The notes: generated by a model from the letters alone, not told the origin. A stretch of DNA of 64,000 nucleotides from Streptomyces sp. NRRL B-24085 (GCF_001282115.1 NZ_LJBR01000154.1:1-64000); one strand, 5' to 3'; shown: positions 8,011-17,467, numbered from the stretch's first letter. Numbers and translations are program-made.

Positions 8011-8046
8011 GACCACGCGCGGGCGTGCGTCTGCCCGCGCGTGGTC
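8011..8046. terminator. 14-bp perfect hairpin after the monooxygenase gene
   Basis: 8011-8024 pairs perfectly with 8033-8046 across an 8-nt loop. It lies 65 bp past the monooxygenase stop and is its likely terminator, isolating it from the TetR gene. Confidence 0.7.
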
Positions 8047-8110
8047 TGCAACCGCCCCCTCAGGCGAGGGAAGAAGGGGCGACGTACGGCGGCTTGACGG
8101 CCTCCCGTGC

Positions 8111-9793
<1,683 letters not shown>

Positions 9794-9913
9794 CGGGCGG
9801 TGTCACGGACAACGGCAAGCTACAAGCCCCGCCCTCACCCGTCCACTCCTTTTCCCAGCCGCTCGGAGCACCGCCGTTCCCGGGACCTCGTCTCCCCGGC
9901 CCACGGCAGGCGT

Positions 9914-10618
9914 TCAGGCCCCGGCAGGCTCCAACCGGACGCAGCACCGGCCCGGGGCGGGCGCCAGACAGGCCGTGTACGCGCGCTCGCCCAGGCCCTG
10001 AAGGACACCGCGCAGCAGGTGCAGGTTCATGCCGCACACCGTCTGGGTGTGCTCGCGCGCCAAGGCGTGGAAGGGGCAGTTGCCCAGCACGATGGCGCCT
10101 GTTTCCTCCTGCCGTGGTTCGAACCCGTACCGCTCCAGCAGCTCGAAGAGGCTTGCGCCGCCCGGTTCTTCGAGTCGCGCGCCGAGTTCCTCGGCCTTGC
10201 GGTGCAGTACGTCCCGCACCGGTGCGCCGGTCGCCGCGGACTCCTCCACCGCCTGGGCCAGGAGGCGCCCGGCGAGCTCGTAACGCCGATCCGGGAGGCT
10301 GACCGCGATCTGCTTCCCGGAGCGCCGGTACAGCTTGGCCGGTCGGCCCGCTCCCGGTCCCGTCCGCCCGCTGCGCCGTTCATAGACCACGTCGAGGAGG
10401 GACTCGTCGGCGAGCCGGTCGAGATGGAACGCCGCGGTCTGCCGCGCCAGGCCCAGTGCGGCGGCCGCGTCATCGCGGCTGACGGGCCCGGGCTGGCGCA
10501 CCACATGGTCGTACAGCCGCCTGCGGGTCGGCTCGTCCAGGGCGGCGATGGCCGAGACATCGGTGTCGCGTACTTCCTTCGGGTCGTCCACGAACACCAG
10601 TGTAAAACCCATGGCCAT
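9914..10618 (-). CDS. ArsR-type (COG2345, SufR-like) regulator with C-terminal cysteines
   Basis: 234 residues. A winged helix (SRDDAAAALGLARQTAAFHL) is followed by a linker and a C-terminal domain with Cys in NCPFHALAREH, VCGMNL, ACLAPAP and RCC. In SufR-type relatives such cysteines hold an iron-sulfur cluster or metal, so a redox or iron signal is plausible. The start is ATG 10618, with an alternative ATG at 10612. It is divergent from a DoxX-like membrane protein across 64 bp containing an inverted repeat, and probably controls that gene. Confidence 0.8.
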   Translation of the reverse strand: MAMGFTLVFVDDPKEVRDTDVSAIAALDEPTRRRLYDHVVRQPGPVSRDDAAAALGLARQTAAFHLDRLADESLLDVVYERRSGRTGPGAGRPAKLYRRSGKQIAVSLPDRRYELAGRLLAQAVEESAATGAPVRDVLHRKAEELGARLEEPGGASLFELLERYGFEPRQEETGAIVLGNCPFHALAREHTQTVCGMNLHLLRGVLQGLGERAYTACLAPAPGRCCVRLEPAGA

Positions 10619-10639
10619 TGACTAAAGAAGAGAGCGGGG

Positions 10640-10671
10640 CTTCTATAGGTAATGAAAGTTGTCGATAGAAG
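10640..10671. promoter_or_regulatory. Inverted repeat in the regulator/DoxX divergent gap
   Basis: CTTCTAT (10640-10646) is inverted against ATAGAAG (10665-10671) in an AT-rich patch between the two divergent starts. It is the likely operator of the adjacent cysteine-rich regulator. The right arm overlaps the ribosome binding site of the DoxX-like gene. Confidence 0.5.
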
Positions 10672-10682
10672 GAGAGGTCGTC

Positions 10683-11120
10683 ATGTCCTCCGCAACCGCA
10701 AGCACCCCGTCCGCCGCCGCCTCGCGGCGCGGGCAGTTCGCTGATCCCGGCTACCAGGCGTTCGTGATCCTGCGTACGGCCTTCACCGTGGCGCCGATCC
10801 TGTTCGGGCTGGACAAGTTCGCGAACCTGCTCGTGGACTGGCCCGCCTACCTCGCGCCGTGGATCAACGACCTCGTCCCCGGCAGCGCCCAGGCGGCCAT
10901 GTACGCCGTGGGCGTGATCGAAGTCGTCGCCGGGATCGCCGTGGCCCTCGCGCCACGTTTCGGAGCCTGGCTGGTGGCCGCCTGGCTGGCCGGCATCATC
11001 GTCAACCTCCTGACCATCCCCGACTACTACGACATCGCCCTGCGCGACTTCGGCCTCCTGCTCGCCGCCGTCGCCCTCGCCCGTCTCGCCGCCCGCTACC
11101 ACGGCGGGAGGGAGCGCTGA
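10683..11120 (+). CDS. DoxX-like four-helix membrane protein
   Basis: 145 residues with four predicted membrane helices. The N-terminal helix pattern (FVILRTAFTVAPILFGLDKFANLL) is typical of DoxX-like proteins. Homologues can act with redox enzymes, but this role is not established here. The start at 10683 follows GGAGAGG; the longer frame to 10659 would overlap the operator. The divergent Fe-S-type regulator suggests redox control. Confidence 0.72.
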   Translation: MSSATASTPSAAASRRGQFADPGYQAFVILRTAFTVAPILFGLDKFANLLVDWPAYLAPWINDLVPGSAQAAMYAVGVIEVVAGIAVALAPRFGAWLVAAWLAGIIVNLLTIPDYYDIALRDFGLLLAAVALARLAARYHGGRER

Positions 11121-11140
11121 CCAAGCCGCGGGCCGTTGTC

Positions 11141-11175
11141 TCCGGTGGCGGGGCCTGGCACGGCCCGCCACCGGA
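11141..11175. terminator. 12-bp hairpin after the DoxX-like gene
   Basis: TCCGGTGGCGGG (11141-11152) pairs perfectly with 11164-11175, 20 bp after the stop codon. It is the likely terminator. Confidence 0.7.
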
Positions 11176-11397
11176 GGCGTGGGTGCGAGGGGGTACGGCG
11201 TCTGGCACGGTGCGGCGGCCGGGAGGGCGGTCACCTCGCGGTATCCGCAGGGGTGGGCGGACCAGGAGGCATGCTTCGCCGACGTCAGGGCGTCGGGTGG
11301 GAGGGTGAGCGGGTCGGCCCCCGGCGGAGCGCGGACGAACACAAGAACCTTGGGACTACGCGTGCATGGTCCGATTGACACCGGGCAGACGGGGGTC

Positions 11398-11439
11398 AGG
11401 GCCTTGCAGCGCTGTTCCCCCGTGGTGCTGCAAGGCCCT
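11398..11439. terminator. 13-bp hairpin before the sigma factor gene
   Basis: AGGGCCTTGCAGC (11398-11410) pairs with 11427-11439 across a 16-nt loop. It is the second strong hairpin in the 472-bp gap 11121-11592 and isolates the sigma factor transcript. No gene is visible between the two hairpins. Confidence 0.6.
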
Positions 11440-11592
11440 TTCCGTCGGCTGCCGCCTTGACCCCACCGCCAGGTCCGTCGACCTCGCCGTCAGGTGGACC
11501 CACCTCAGCCGCACCGGCCGCCCGGTGATGAGTTTTCGCGTCCGCGCCCGTCATATCTACGACAGGACACGACGAGGCGGACGGATGACGTG

Positions 11593-12606
11593 ATGAGCGT
11601 GGACACGCGGCTGGGGGACCTGGGCGATCGCAGGCTGGACGAGGTCGACGAGTCGGCGTTCTCGGGGCTGGCGGAACGGCACCGGCGAGAGCTGCACGTG
11701 CACTGCTACCGGATGCTCGGGTCGTTCGAGGATGCCGAGGACACCGTGCAGGAGACGTTCCTCCGTGCCTGGCGGCGACGGGAGACCTTCGAGGGGCGGT
11801 CCACGTTCCGGGCGTGGCTGTACCGGATCGCGACCAACGCCTGCCTGGACCTGCTCGCCAAGAGCCGGCCGGAGCCCGCGACCGGCGGCGAGGTGTCGTG
11901 GCTCCAGCCCTACCCGGACCAGCTTCTCGACGAGCTGCCCGCGGGCGGCGCGGACGAGCCGGAAACCGTCGCCGTCGCACGGGAGACGATCGAACTGGCG
12001 TACCTGGTCGCGCTCCAGCATCTCGCTCCGCGCCCGCGGGCCGTGCTGATCCTGCGGGACGTGCTCGGCTGTCCGGCGAAATACGTCGCGGAGTACCTCG
12101 GCGACTCCGTCAACTCAGTGAACAGCGCGCTGCAACGGGCCCGGGCCGGCATGCGCGAACACCTGCCCGCTGAGCGGCAGGACTGGACCGGCGGCGAACA
12201 GGACGCGGGGACCCGCGCACTGGTGCGCCGCTACACCGACGCCAGCGTGGCCACGGACGTCGACGCGCTCGCCGCACTGCTGCGGGACGACGTCCGCTGC
12301 TCCATGCCGCCCACGCCGGGCCTCTATGTCGGCCGCGACGCGGTGGTCAACGACTGGATCGAGGGCGGCTTCGAGGGCATGAAGGGCCTGCGCGCCGTCC
12401 CGACCTCCGTGAACCGGCAGCCCGCCGTCGCCTTCTACCTCTGGCGGCAGGGGGACGGAGAGGGCGCGGAGGGCGCGTACCTGCCGCTGACGATCGACGT
12501 CCTGCGCGTCACCGGCGGAGCGATCACCGAGATCATCACCTTCCACGACGACCAGTTCCCGCGTCTCGGGCTGCCCGAGCGGCTGCCGTCGGACGGTACG
12601 GCCTGA
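11593..12606 (+). CDS. ECF-type sigma factor with SnoaL-like C-terminal domain (TIGR02960-like)
   Basis: 337 residues from ATG 11593 (MSVDTRLGDL). Region 2 is at roughly residues 18-88 (HCYRMLGSFEDAEDTVQETF, FRAWLYRIATNACLD). Region 4 is near residues 135-190 (LAPRPRAVLILRDVLGCPAKYVAEYLGDS). The last ~130 residues form a SnoaL-like domain (RYTDASVATDVDALAALLRDDV), as in ECF groups regulated by a fused tail rather than an anti-sigma partner. No anti-sigma gene is adjacent. The DUF6069 membrane protein 160 bp downstream may be a target. Confidence 0.85.
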   Translation: MSVDTRLGDLGDRRLDEVDESAFSGLAERHRRELHVHCYRMLGSFEDAEDTVQETFLRAWRRRETFEGRSTFRAWLYRIATNACLDLLAKSRPEPATGGEVSWLQPYPDQLLDELPAGGADEPETVAVARETIELAYLVALQHLAPRPRAVLILRDVLGCPAKYVAEYLGDSVNSVNSALQRARAGMREHLPAERQDWTGGEQDAGTRALVRRYTDASVATDVDALAALLRDDVRCSMPPTPGLYVGRDAVVNDWIEGGFEGMKGLRAVPTSVNRQPAVAFYLWRQGDGEGAEGAYLPLTIDVLRVTGGAITEIITFHDDQFPRLGLPERLPSDGTA

Positions 12607-12769
12607 CCCCGCAGCGGACGCTCAGCCGCGCGGCACCCGTGCCCTGGCCGGCGCGGGCGAGCGCGGGCGAGCGGCGATCCCGGTCGAGCCCGGCTGCGAC
12701 CCCGAGGGACGGGGCCCTCTCATGCCTGTGAACACCCTTACACCTGTTGCCAGATGATGGAGGAGAGAC

Positions 12770-13225
12770 ATGAACAGCGTGCACGACAGCGGGCTCGTCG
12801 TAGCCCCGGAAACGGACCGGACCAGCAGCATCCGCCGACCTCGCGGTCTCGTGGGCGCCGGCCTCATTGCGGCACTGGTGGCGGTGTCGGCCACCACGCT
12901 CGCGGCAGCCCTCGCCCAGGCTGTCGGCGTCGACTTCGAGGTCCCTGACGGTGGCGAGGCGATTCCGCTGTCCGGGTTCGCCGTGGTCACCGGTTTCTTC
13001 TCGGTCGTCGGCATCGTCATTGCCGTCGTTCTGCTGCGCTGGAGCGCCCGCCCCGCCGTGCGGTTCGTGTGGGTGACGGTCAGTCTGACCGCGATCTCCC
13101 TGGTCCCGCCCCTCCTGGCCGGGGCAGACGCGGCCACCGCCATCGCGCTCATCGGGCTGCACGTTCTCCCCGCGACGGTGATGATCCCCACCCTTGCGCG
13201 GTGCCTCCGCAGCCGGACCCGTTGA
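12770..13225 (+). CDS. DUF6069-like four-helix membrane protein
   Basis: 151 residues with a short polar N-terminus and four predicted membrane helices, matching my recollection of the actinobacterial DUF6069 family, whose function is unknown. An excellent GGAGGAGAG site precedes the ATG. It follows the sigma factor gene by 163 bp on the same strand. In many genomes such small membrane proteins sit beside this kind of sigma factor, so co-regulation is plausible. Confidence 0.7.
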   Translation: MNSVHDSGLVVAPETDRTSSIRRPRGLVGAGLIAALVAVSATTLAAALAQAVGVDFEVPDGGEAIPLSGFAVVTGFFSVVGIVIAVVLLRWSARPAVRFVWVTVSLTAISLVPPLLAGADAATAIALIGLHVLPATVMIPTLARCLRSRTR

Positions 13226-13342
13226 CGGGGCTGCGCCGGGACACATGGTCGGCCCACCACTGTCAGTGGTCCTGCCTACGGTTCTCCGTACGGGTGGGCG
13301 CGCTCAGCAAGTGGGCGCCTCCTGCCGGGGTGGAGATCACAT

Positions 13343-14056
13343 ATGAAGGGGGCTCCGATGGCCGGGACCGGAGATGTACGTGAGGCGTGGGGCCGGATCA
13401 CCGCGTGGCTCGAACGGAACGAACCGGATGTTCTGGCGGCACTCGGCGGTCCGGTCAGCCGGTCTGCCGTCAGAGACGCCGAACTGCGCATGGGTGTGGA
13501 ACTGCCGGAGGAGATGTGGCAGTGGCTGCTGGCGAACGACATCGATGCGGGCAGGCACCCCGATGACCGATCCTGCCTGGTGGCCTTCGGGCTCCCGTTC
13601 CCTCTCCCCGGCGGGCATCTCCTCCTGGGGCTGACGGACATCCAGCGGGTCTGCCTCAGCCAGAGGGGACTGGAGGAGGCACAGCCGTCCGCTGACTCCG
13701 ACCGTCCGCTGTGGCGCCGAGAGTGGGTGCCGATCGCCGCCGAGCGCGACGGTCTGTACGGGACGTTTCTGGACACGCGCAACGGAACCGTCGGGACGTG
13801 GGCCGAAGCGCACGGTCCCGAGGAGGGCGTGTACGCCTCGTTGTACGCGTTTTTCCAGGAGGCGGCGGACCGACTGGAAGGGGTCTCCTCGGGAGACTGG
13901 AGTGGTCCTGGGGCGCCTGACAGGGCCCTACGGCTCGATTCCCGTCCCGACGACGAGCCGATACGTCTCTGGGCACGCGCCCACGGTTATCAGGTGAATG
14001 ATCGTGGGCGTGTCCCGGCGTCCATTCGTGAGGCTTTCGAGGTGTCGCGGCGGTGA
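13343..14056 (+). CDS. SMI1/KNR4-domain protein fused to an Lsr2-type DNA-binding tail
   Basis: 237 residues. Residues ~15-170 look like a SUKH (SMI1/KNR4) domain: an alternating N-terminal helix, GVELPEEMWQWLL, and a core ending in a helical YASLYAFFQEAADRL. The last ~32 residues (IRLWARAHGYQVNDRGRVPA and beyond) match the C-terminal Lsr2 DNA-binding module, including the RGR motif that inserts in the minor groove of AT-rich DNA. SUKH proteins are often immunity proteins of toxin systems, while Lsr2 silences foreign DNA. No toxin gene is adjacent. An internal ATG at 13358 with AAGGGGG before it is an alternative start. Confidence 0.75.
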   Translation: MKGAPMAGTGDVREAWGRITAWLERNEPDVLAALGGPVSRSAVRDAELRMGVELPEEMWQWLLANDIDAGRHPDDRSCLVAFGLPFPLPGGHLLLGLTDIQRVCLSQRGLEEAQPSADSDRPLWRREWVPIAAERDGLYGTFLDTRNGTVGTWAEAHGPEEGVYASLYAFFQEAADRLEGVSSGDWSGPGAPDRALRLDSRPDDEPIRLWARAHGYQVNDRGRVPASIREAFEVSRR

Positions 14057-14132
14057 TCGCCGGGTCCGGTTGTATCCGCTGACGACCGACGAATGACCGC
14101 CGATGACTTGGATATCCGGGGGAGGGTGACGA

Positions 14133-14603
14133 TCACATGCGCCGGGAGGAGCGGTCGCGGGACGACTGATCCACCGGGCGGGCGGCTGCGGCGGCCATGA
14201 GGGCCAGCAGAAGCCCGACCACGCCGACGATGATGTTGTTGACGATGGTCCTGGTGGTGCTGACGTCTCCTGCCACGACCCAGGGAGCGACGATCGTCCA
14301 CGCGCTGAGTGCGCAAGCGGCCCAGGCCATGCTGTGCGACCGCTCGTATGCCCGGCCGAAACCACCGCTCATGATCACGGCGTATGCGATGCCGACGATC
14401 AGATTGTTGACCGTCAAGGTGGAGAAGCCGTTGAATCCCGCGATCCAGGGTGAGGCCGCCAGATAGAGGCCCGTGATCAGGGCCATCGCCTCGACGGCCT
14501 GTGCCCTCGGAGTGGTCGCGACACGCTCGGCCATCTCGTGCCGATTGTGCATGTCGAGGATGTCGGGATGTGTTGCCATGTCCGACCGGGGTTGGGTTGT
14601 CAT
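14133..14603 (-). CDS. SPW-repeat membrane protein
   Basis: 156 residues. Two repeat motifs (ASPWIAGF and the diverged APWVVAG) lie within a four-helix membrane protein, as in the SPW family. A soluble N-terminus with several His and Met residues (residues 1-35) precedes the helices. AGGAGAT lies before the ATG at 14603. The function of SPW proteins is unknown. Confidence 0.8.
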   Translation of the reverse strand: MTTQPRSDMATHPDILDMHNRHEMAERVATTPRAQAVEAMALITGLYLAASPWIAGFNGFSTLTVNNLIVGIAYAVIMSGGFGRAYERSHSMAWAACALSAWTIVAPWVVAGDVSTTRTIVNNIIVGVVGLLLALMAAAAARPVDQSSRDRSSRRM

Positions 14604-15038
14604 TTCGCTATCTCCTGTATGTCTGTTTTGTGTCGTACATGTAGGTGAGTACCCCACGGGGACGAAGTAGTCGTCGCCGAGTCGCCCGCGTCCGAAGGTT
14701 TCGCGGGCCCGCGACCTGGCTGCGGCGGCGCGCAGAGGTGGCGTCGAGCCCGTCAGGATGCCGGATGCCCTCGTTGTTCCGCGGCCGTGGCAGTGGCGAG
14801 CGCGTGGTCGGCTGTTCCCTCGTCGGGCGGTGGCCCGACAGCCAAGTCGGCCGAACGCGACTGCGACCCGACGGCGACGCCGATTGCGCGGCTCGCGCCC
14901 ACGGCGCCGACGCGGCCGCGACACCTGTGCCGTCGGCGTGCATCGGCCCGGCGTCCGGCGTCATCGACGCCCCAGTCAGGCGGACACTGTGACCGGGGCG
15001 TCGAGTTCAGCTGTCAGGAATGGTGCGACCGCTGTTGA
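14604..15038. other. Intergenic region between SPW and IF-1 genes
   Basis: 435 bp. The part next to 14603 is AT-richer and should hold the SPW promoter. The rest is GC-rich with overlapping open frames on both strands, but none has family-like composition or a good start. I see no gene I can support. Confidence 0.5.
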
Positions 15039-15263
15039 CTAGTTCCGGTACCGGAACACGATCCGGCCGCGGGTCAGGTCGTAGGGCGGGAGCTCGACCA
15101 GTACCCGGTCCGCCAGCATGATCTTGATGTAGTGCTTGCGGATCTTCCCGCTGATGTGCGCGAGCACTTGGTGGCCGTTCTCGAGCTCCACGGTGAACAT
15201 GGCGCTGCGCAGGCACTCGACGACCTTGCCCTCGACTTCGATGACGTTCTTGTTCTTGGTCAT
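15039..15263 (-). CDS. infA: Translation initiation factor IF-1 paralogue
   Basis: 74 residues forming the S1-like OB fold. The family core is intact ([54 protein letters not shown]). The N-terminus ([12 protein letters not shown]) and CLRSAM segment differ from the usual housekeeping form. The gene is not in a ribosomal-protein operon, so it is probably a second, accessory copy. Its ATG overlaps the stop of the upstream acetyltransferase (ATGA), so the two are translationally coupled. Both lie behind the structured leader at 16052-16173, implying production on demand when translation is disturbed (inference). Confidence 0.9.
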   Translation of the reverse strand: MTKNKNVIEVEGKVVECLRSAMFTVELENGHQVLAHISGKIRKHYIKIMLADRVLVELPPYDLTRGRIVFRYRN

Positions 15264-16051
15264 CGCACCAGCTCCAGATTGCTGCTCATCCGCCGGGCGC
15301 CGATGCCCTCGAACAGTGCCGAGCCTGCTCGGTTGGACTCCTGGACCTCGGTCCAGGCCTCGGTGAATCCGGAGCGGTGCAGGGTCGCCAGCGCGTGCGC
15401 AAGCAACGCCCGTGCGATGCCGCGGCGCTGCTGGTCGGCCCGGACCGCGATCAGGCCGATGCGCGGGCGGATCGCCGTCACGACGCGGATCAGACCCAGG
15501 TAGCGGTCCGGGGCCGCGGCCACCGCGTACTTGGACGGGTCGACGATGGTGTCGCCTTCGCGACGGCGGACCACCTCGGCGGGCATCGACTGCCACCCGA
15601 CGGTCGCCTCGACTTCGTCACGGATCGCGCGGTCCACGGCCCGCAGCAGACGTTCGTCCGCCTGACCGGCGGGGAGGATCGTCACGCCCGAGGGCGGCAG
15701 GACCGCGTCGAGGCGTGTGACCTGGGGATCGGTCGGTACGACGTACTCCCACTCGCGGCGCCGGAGGGTGAATCCTGCCCGCCGCCAGGCGGCTGTCAGC
15801 TCGATGTCGGCTTCGTCGACCACCGTGTACAGCGGGGACGGCAGCTCCTTCAGCATCGCTTCGGCGAGACGGTCGAAGGCGGTGTCGTGCCAGGCGTCGA
15901 TGCTGATGAACAAGCGGCCGTCGGGGCGGTGTTGTGCATGCCCGCGACCGACCACCAGGTCGTCGTCCAGGGCGTGCCATTGCCTGTCCGCGACGCGCGT
16001 GATCATGACCGCGTGCTCGCTCAGGCCGGATGTGAAAGGCGTTGGTTTCAT
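15260..16051 (-). CDS. GNAT-family N-acetyltransferase
   Basis: 263 residues. The C-terminal half carries the acetyl-CoA motif ([20 protein letters not shown]) followed by a family-like [20 protein letters not shown]. The N-terminal half contains a second weaker GNAT-like region, so it may be a tandem GNAT protein. The start is ATG 16051 with GGAGGGAG before it. It is the first gene of a two-gene operon with an IF-1 paralogue and is preceded by leader copy B. The substrate is unknown; acetylation of an antibiotic or a translation component are both possible. Confidence 0.78.
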   Translation of the reverse strand: MKPTPFTSGLSEHAVMITRVADRQWHALDDDLVVGRGHAQHRPDGRLFISIDAWHDTAFDRLAEAMLKELPSPLYTVVDEADIELTAAWRRAGFTLRRREWEYVVPTDPQVTRLDAVLPPSGVTILPAGQADERLLRAVDRAIRDEVEATVGWQSMPAEVVRRREGDTIVDPSKYAVAAAPDRYLGLIRVVTAIRPRIGLIAVRADQQRRGIARALLAHALATLHRSGFTEAWTEVQESNRAGSALFEGIGARRMSSNLELVR

Positions 16052-16173
16052 CGGAGTCTCCCTCCAGGAGTGCCTCGATCTCAGGCGCTCCTGGCGACAC
16101 CGAACGTCAGCCGCCGGACCGTGACGGGTTGAGGGAGCACCCACGGGTAACTGCGTTCACGGGGCTCACCTCC
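16052..16173 (-). promoter_or_regulatory. Structured leader RNA (copy B) before the acetyltransferase/IF-1 operon
   Basis: Counterpart of 9671-9793. An upstream ORF has a GGAGGTGAG site (16165-16173). A hairpin (16110-16115 with 16093-16098) frames its stop codon and keeps pairing through a G-U change relative to copy A. P1 (16133-16141) can pair with P2 (16084-16091), or P2 (16083-16091) with P3 (16067-16075) over 8 of 9 positions. Blocks such as GTGGGTGCTCCC, CCGTCACGG and GGTGTCGCC are identical in the two copies. The remainder of the gap to 16514 holds the promoter of the plus-strand secreted-protein gene. Confidence 0.65.
16107..16160 (-). CDS. 17-residue upstream ORF of leader B
   Basis: Encodes MNAVTRGCSLNPSRSGG from a GTG start with GGAGGTGAG 4 nt before it. 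It has the same length and position as the ORF of leader A, with the same first four residues. It ends 55 bp before the acetyltransferase start. Confidence 0.6.
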   Translation of the reverse strand: MNAVTRGCSLNPSRSGG

Positions 16174-16514
16174 ATATGACGACTTCACGGTCCACCCGGA
16201 AAGTAGCAGCGGGTCGGCGCCGGGCTCAAACCTTTTTCCGGCAGCGCCGGCAGACGTCGGTGGCGTCGGTTGCGTCGGCGGTTCGACCACCAGCGGGCAG
16301 GGCCGGCCGCCGGCGACAAGGGCCTTCCGCCGGGTCACTTCGAGCAGGATCGAATGCATGGACGAGGCGACGCGGTCGTCGCAGGGTTGGTGTGCCTGAC
16401 GGCGGCGGCGGGGGAACTCCTTCGGCCGCGTCGCCAGGGAGGTCCGGCCCGGCATCCGCCAGGGGTCGGTGGTGACGGTCGGCGAGGAGCCGGCCGGGAC
16501 GGAGGGACACCACA

Positions 16515-16889
16515 ATGCGCAGGATCACGCGGGGCGCCGCCGCGCTCGCCATGGCCACGGCCGCCGTGGCGGCGATCGGAACCAGCTCGGCCGACGCGAG
16601 CGACAGGACCGTGTTCGGCTGCCCCGGTGGAGCGGTCTGCATCTATCCGGAGGGCGCTGACATCCACACCAGCAATCCGACGAACGTCTACTACAGCTAC
16701 GGAGCCCACAACCTCAGCAACCAGTTCGGCAACCACTATGTACTCAACAACCAGTACGGCAGCGCCAACGCCACCGCCCAGCTGTGCAACGGCTACAACG
16801 GCGTCAACTGTGTGATCACCATCGGGCTGAACGAGTTCGGCTACTACAACCTGACGCCGATCAACTCCGTCGTCCTCAACCGGCCGTAG
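16515..16889 (+). CDS. Small secreted protein, Cys- and Asn/Tyr-rich
   Basis: 124 residues. A Sec signal peptide (MRRITRGAAALAMATAAVAA, cleavage likely near ADAS) is followed by a mature part with a GCPGGAVCIYPEG start and many Asn and Tyr. The opening cysteine pair resembles peptidase-inhibitor I36-type proteins, but the rest does not clearly match. A GGAGG site precedes the ATG. It is one of six or more small secreted proteins in this window; the role is unknown. Confidence 0.75.
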   Translation: MRRITRGAAALAMATAAVAAIGTSSADASDRTVFGCPGGAVCIYPEGADIHTSNPTNVYYSYGAHNLSNQFGNHYVLNNQYGSANATAQLCNGYNGVNCVITIGLNEFGYYNLTPINSVVLNRP

Positions 16890-17071
16890 CCGCCCCTCAG
16901 CAGCCGGGACCGAGGCACGGTTCGCACGCCGACCGCCTTCTCGGTCGTGGAACCGTCCCCGTTCCCGGCTGCGTTCATTTCGACTGGTTCGACCATGAGC
17001 CGTCCCCTTGAACGGCGAGCGGAGCTGAGTTCCACGGCATTCGAACGGCGCTCTCGCTGGTACGACCACCG

Positions 17072-17113
17072 GCGACCCGCGACCCGCGACCGGCGACCGG
17101 CGACCGGCGGCCG
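17072..17113. repeat. Tandem 7-bp repeat, six units
   Basis: GCGACCC twice, GCGACCG three times, then GCGGCCG, head to tail. It lies in the 578-bp gap before the STAND gene, near a gene remnant. Confidence 0.65.
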
Positions 17114-17126
17114 ATGGCCACGACCG

Positions 17127-17283
17127 TCACCGCCGCGCCACCACCGCCCTGGTCCCGTTGCTGCTGATCCCCTTCTCCGGCGACCCGGTAGCCGCCACCG
17201 TCCTGACCTTCCTCGTGGGGGCCTCGGGCGAAGCCAGCGCGAGCGCCCCTCCTGCGCCATGAGCAGGAACCTGTTTCGCCTCA
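17127..17283 (-). pseudogene. Remnant of a small secreted-protein gene (frameshifted)
   Basis: A strong GGAAGGAG site lies before the ATG at 17283. The frame starts MRRNRFLLMA, then continues sensibly only after a shift into ALALASPEAPTRKVRT and stops at 17127. A signal-peptide-like start with a broken frame, plus the conserved upstream element at 17365 shared with two intact secreted-protein genes, suggests a decayed member of that group. It could also be chance; no mature domain remains. Confidence 0.35.
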
Positions 17284-17364
17284 TGTGTTCTCTCCTTCCA
17301 CGAGGCCCGTCCCTGTGCGGAGTGCGGGCCGGCTGTCTGGCCAAGGTGTAGCGGACCGCGCGTC

Positions 17365-17408
17365 GTTCGCGTTCGGTGACTGGTGTCGAACAGACAAGTC
17401 CTGAAAAA
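17365..17408 (-). promoter_or_regulatory. Shared upstream element, copy 1
   Basis: Closely related to 22205-22250 and 50551-50595. On the plus strand all three share GTTCGC, TTCGG, a TG(T/C)CGAACA(G/A)ACAA block and a terminal run of A. The GTTCG and CGAAC ends form an inverted repeat. It lies 82 bp upstream of the remnant start at 17283. No known sigma-factor pattern was recognised. Confidence 0.55.
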
Positions 17409-17467
17409 TGTGGCGACGCAGCCGACCACTGCGACGTGCGGGAAGAGCAGAACGGGGAGGTGCGGCG

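Noticed and set aside
9810..9835. Complete rifamycin-associated element upstream of the Rox-like gene
   Set aside because: Only one half of the published inverted repeat is present, so it is reported as a half-site finding rather than a regulatory feature.
14645..14992. 115-residue plus-strand frame between SPW and IF-1 genes
   Set aside because: Composition (Arg- and Ser-rich) matches chance frames in GC-rich DNA, and overlapping frames on the other strand are equally open.
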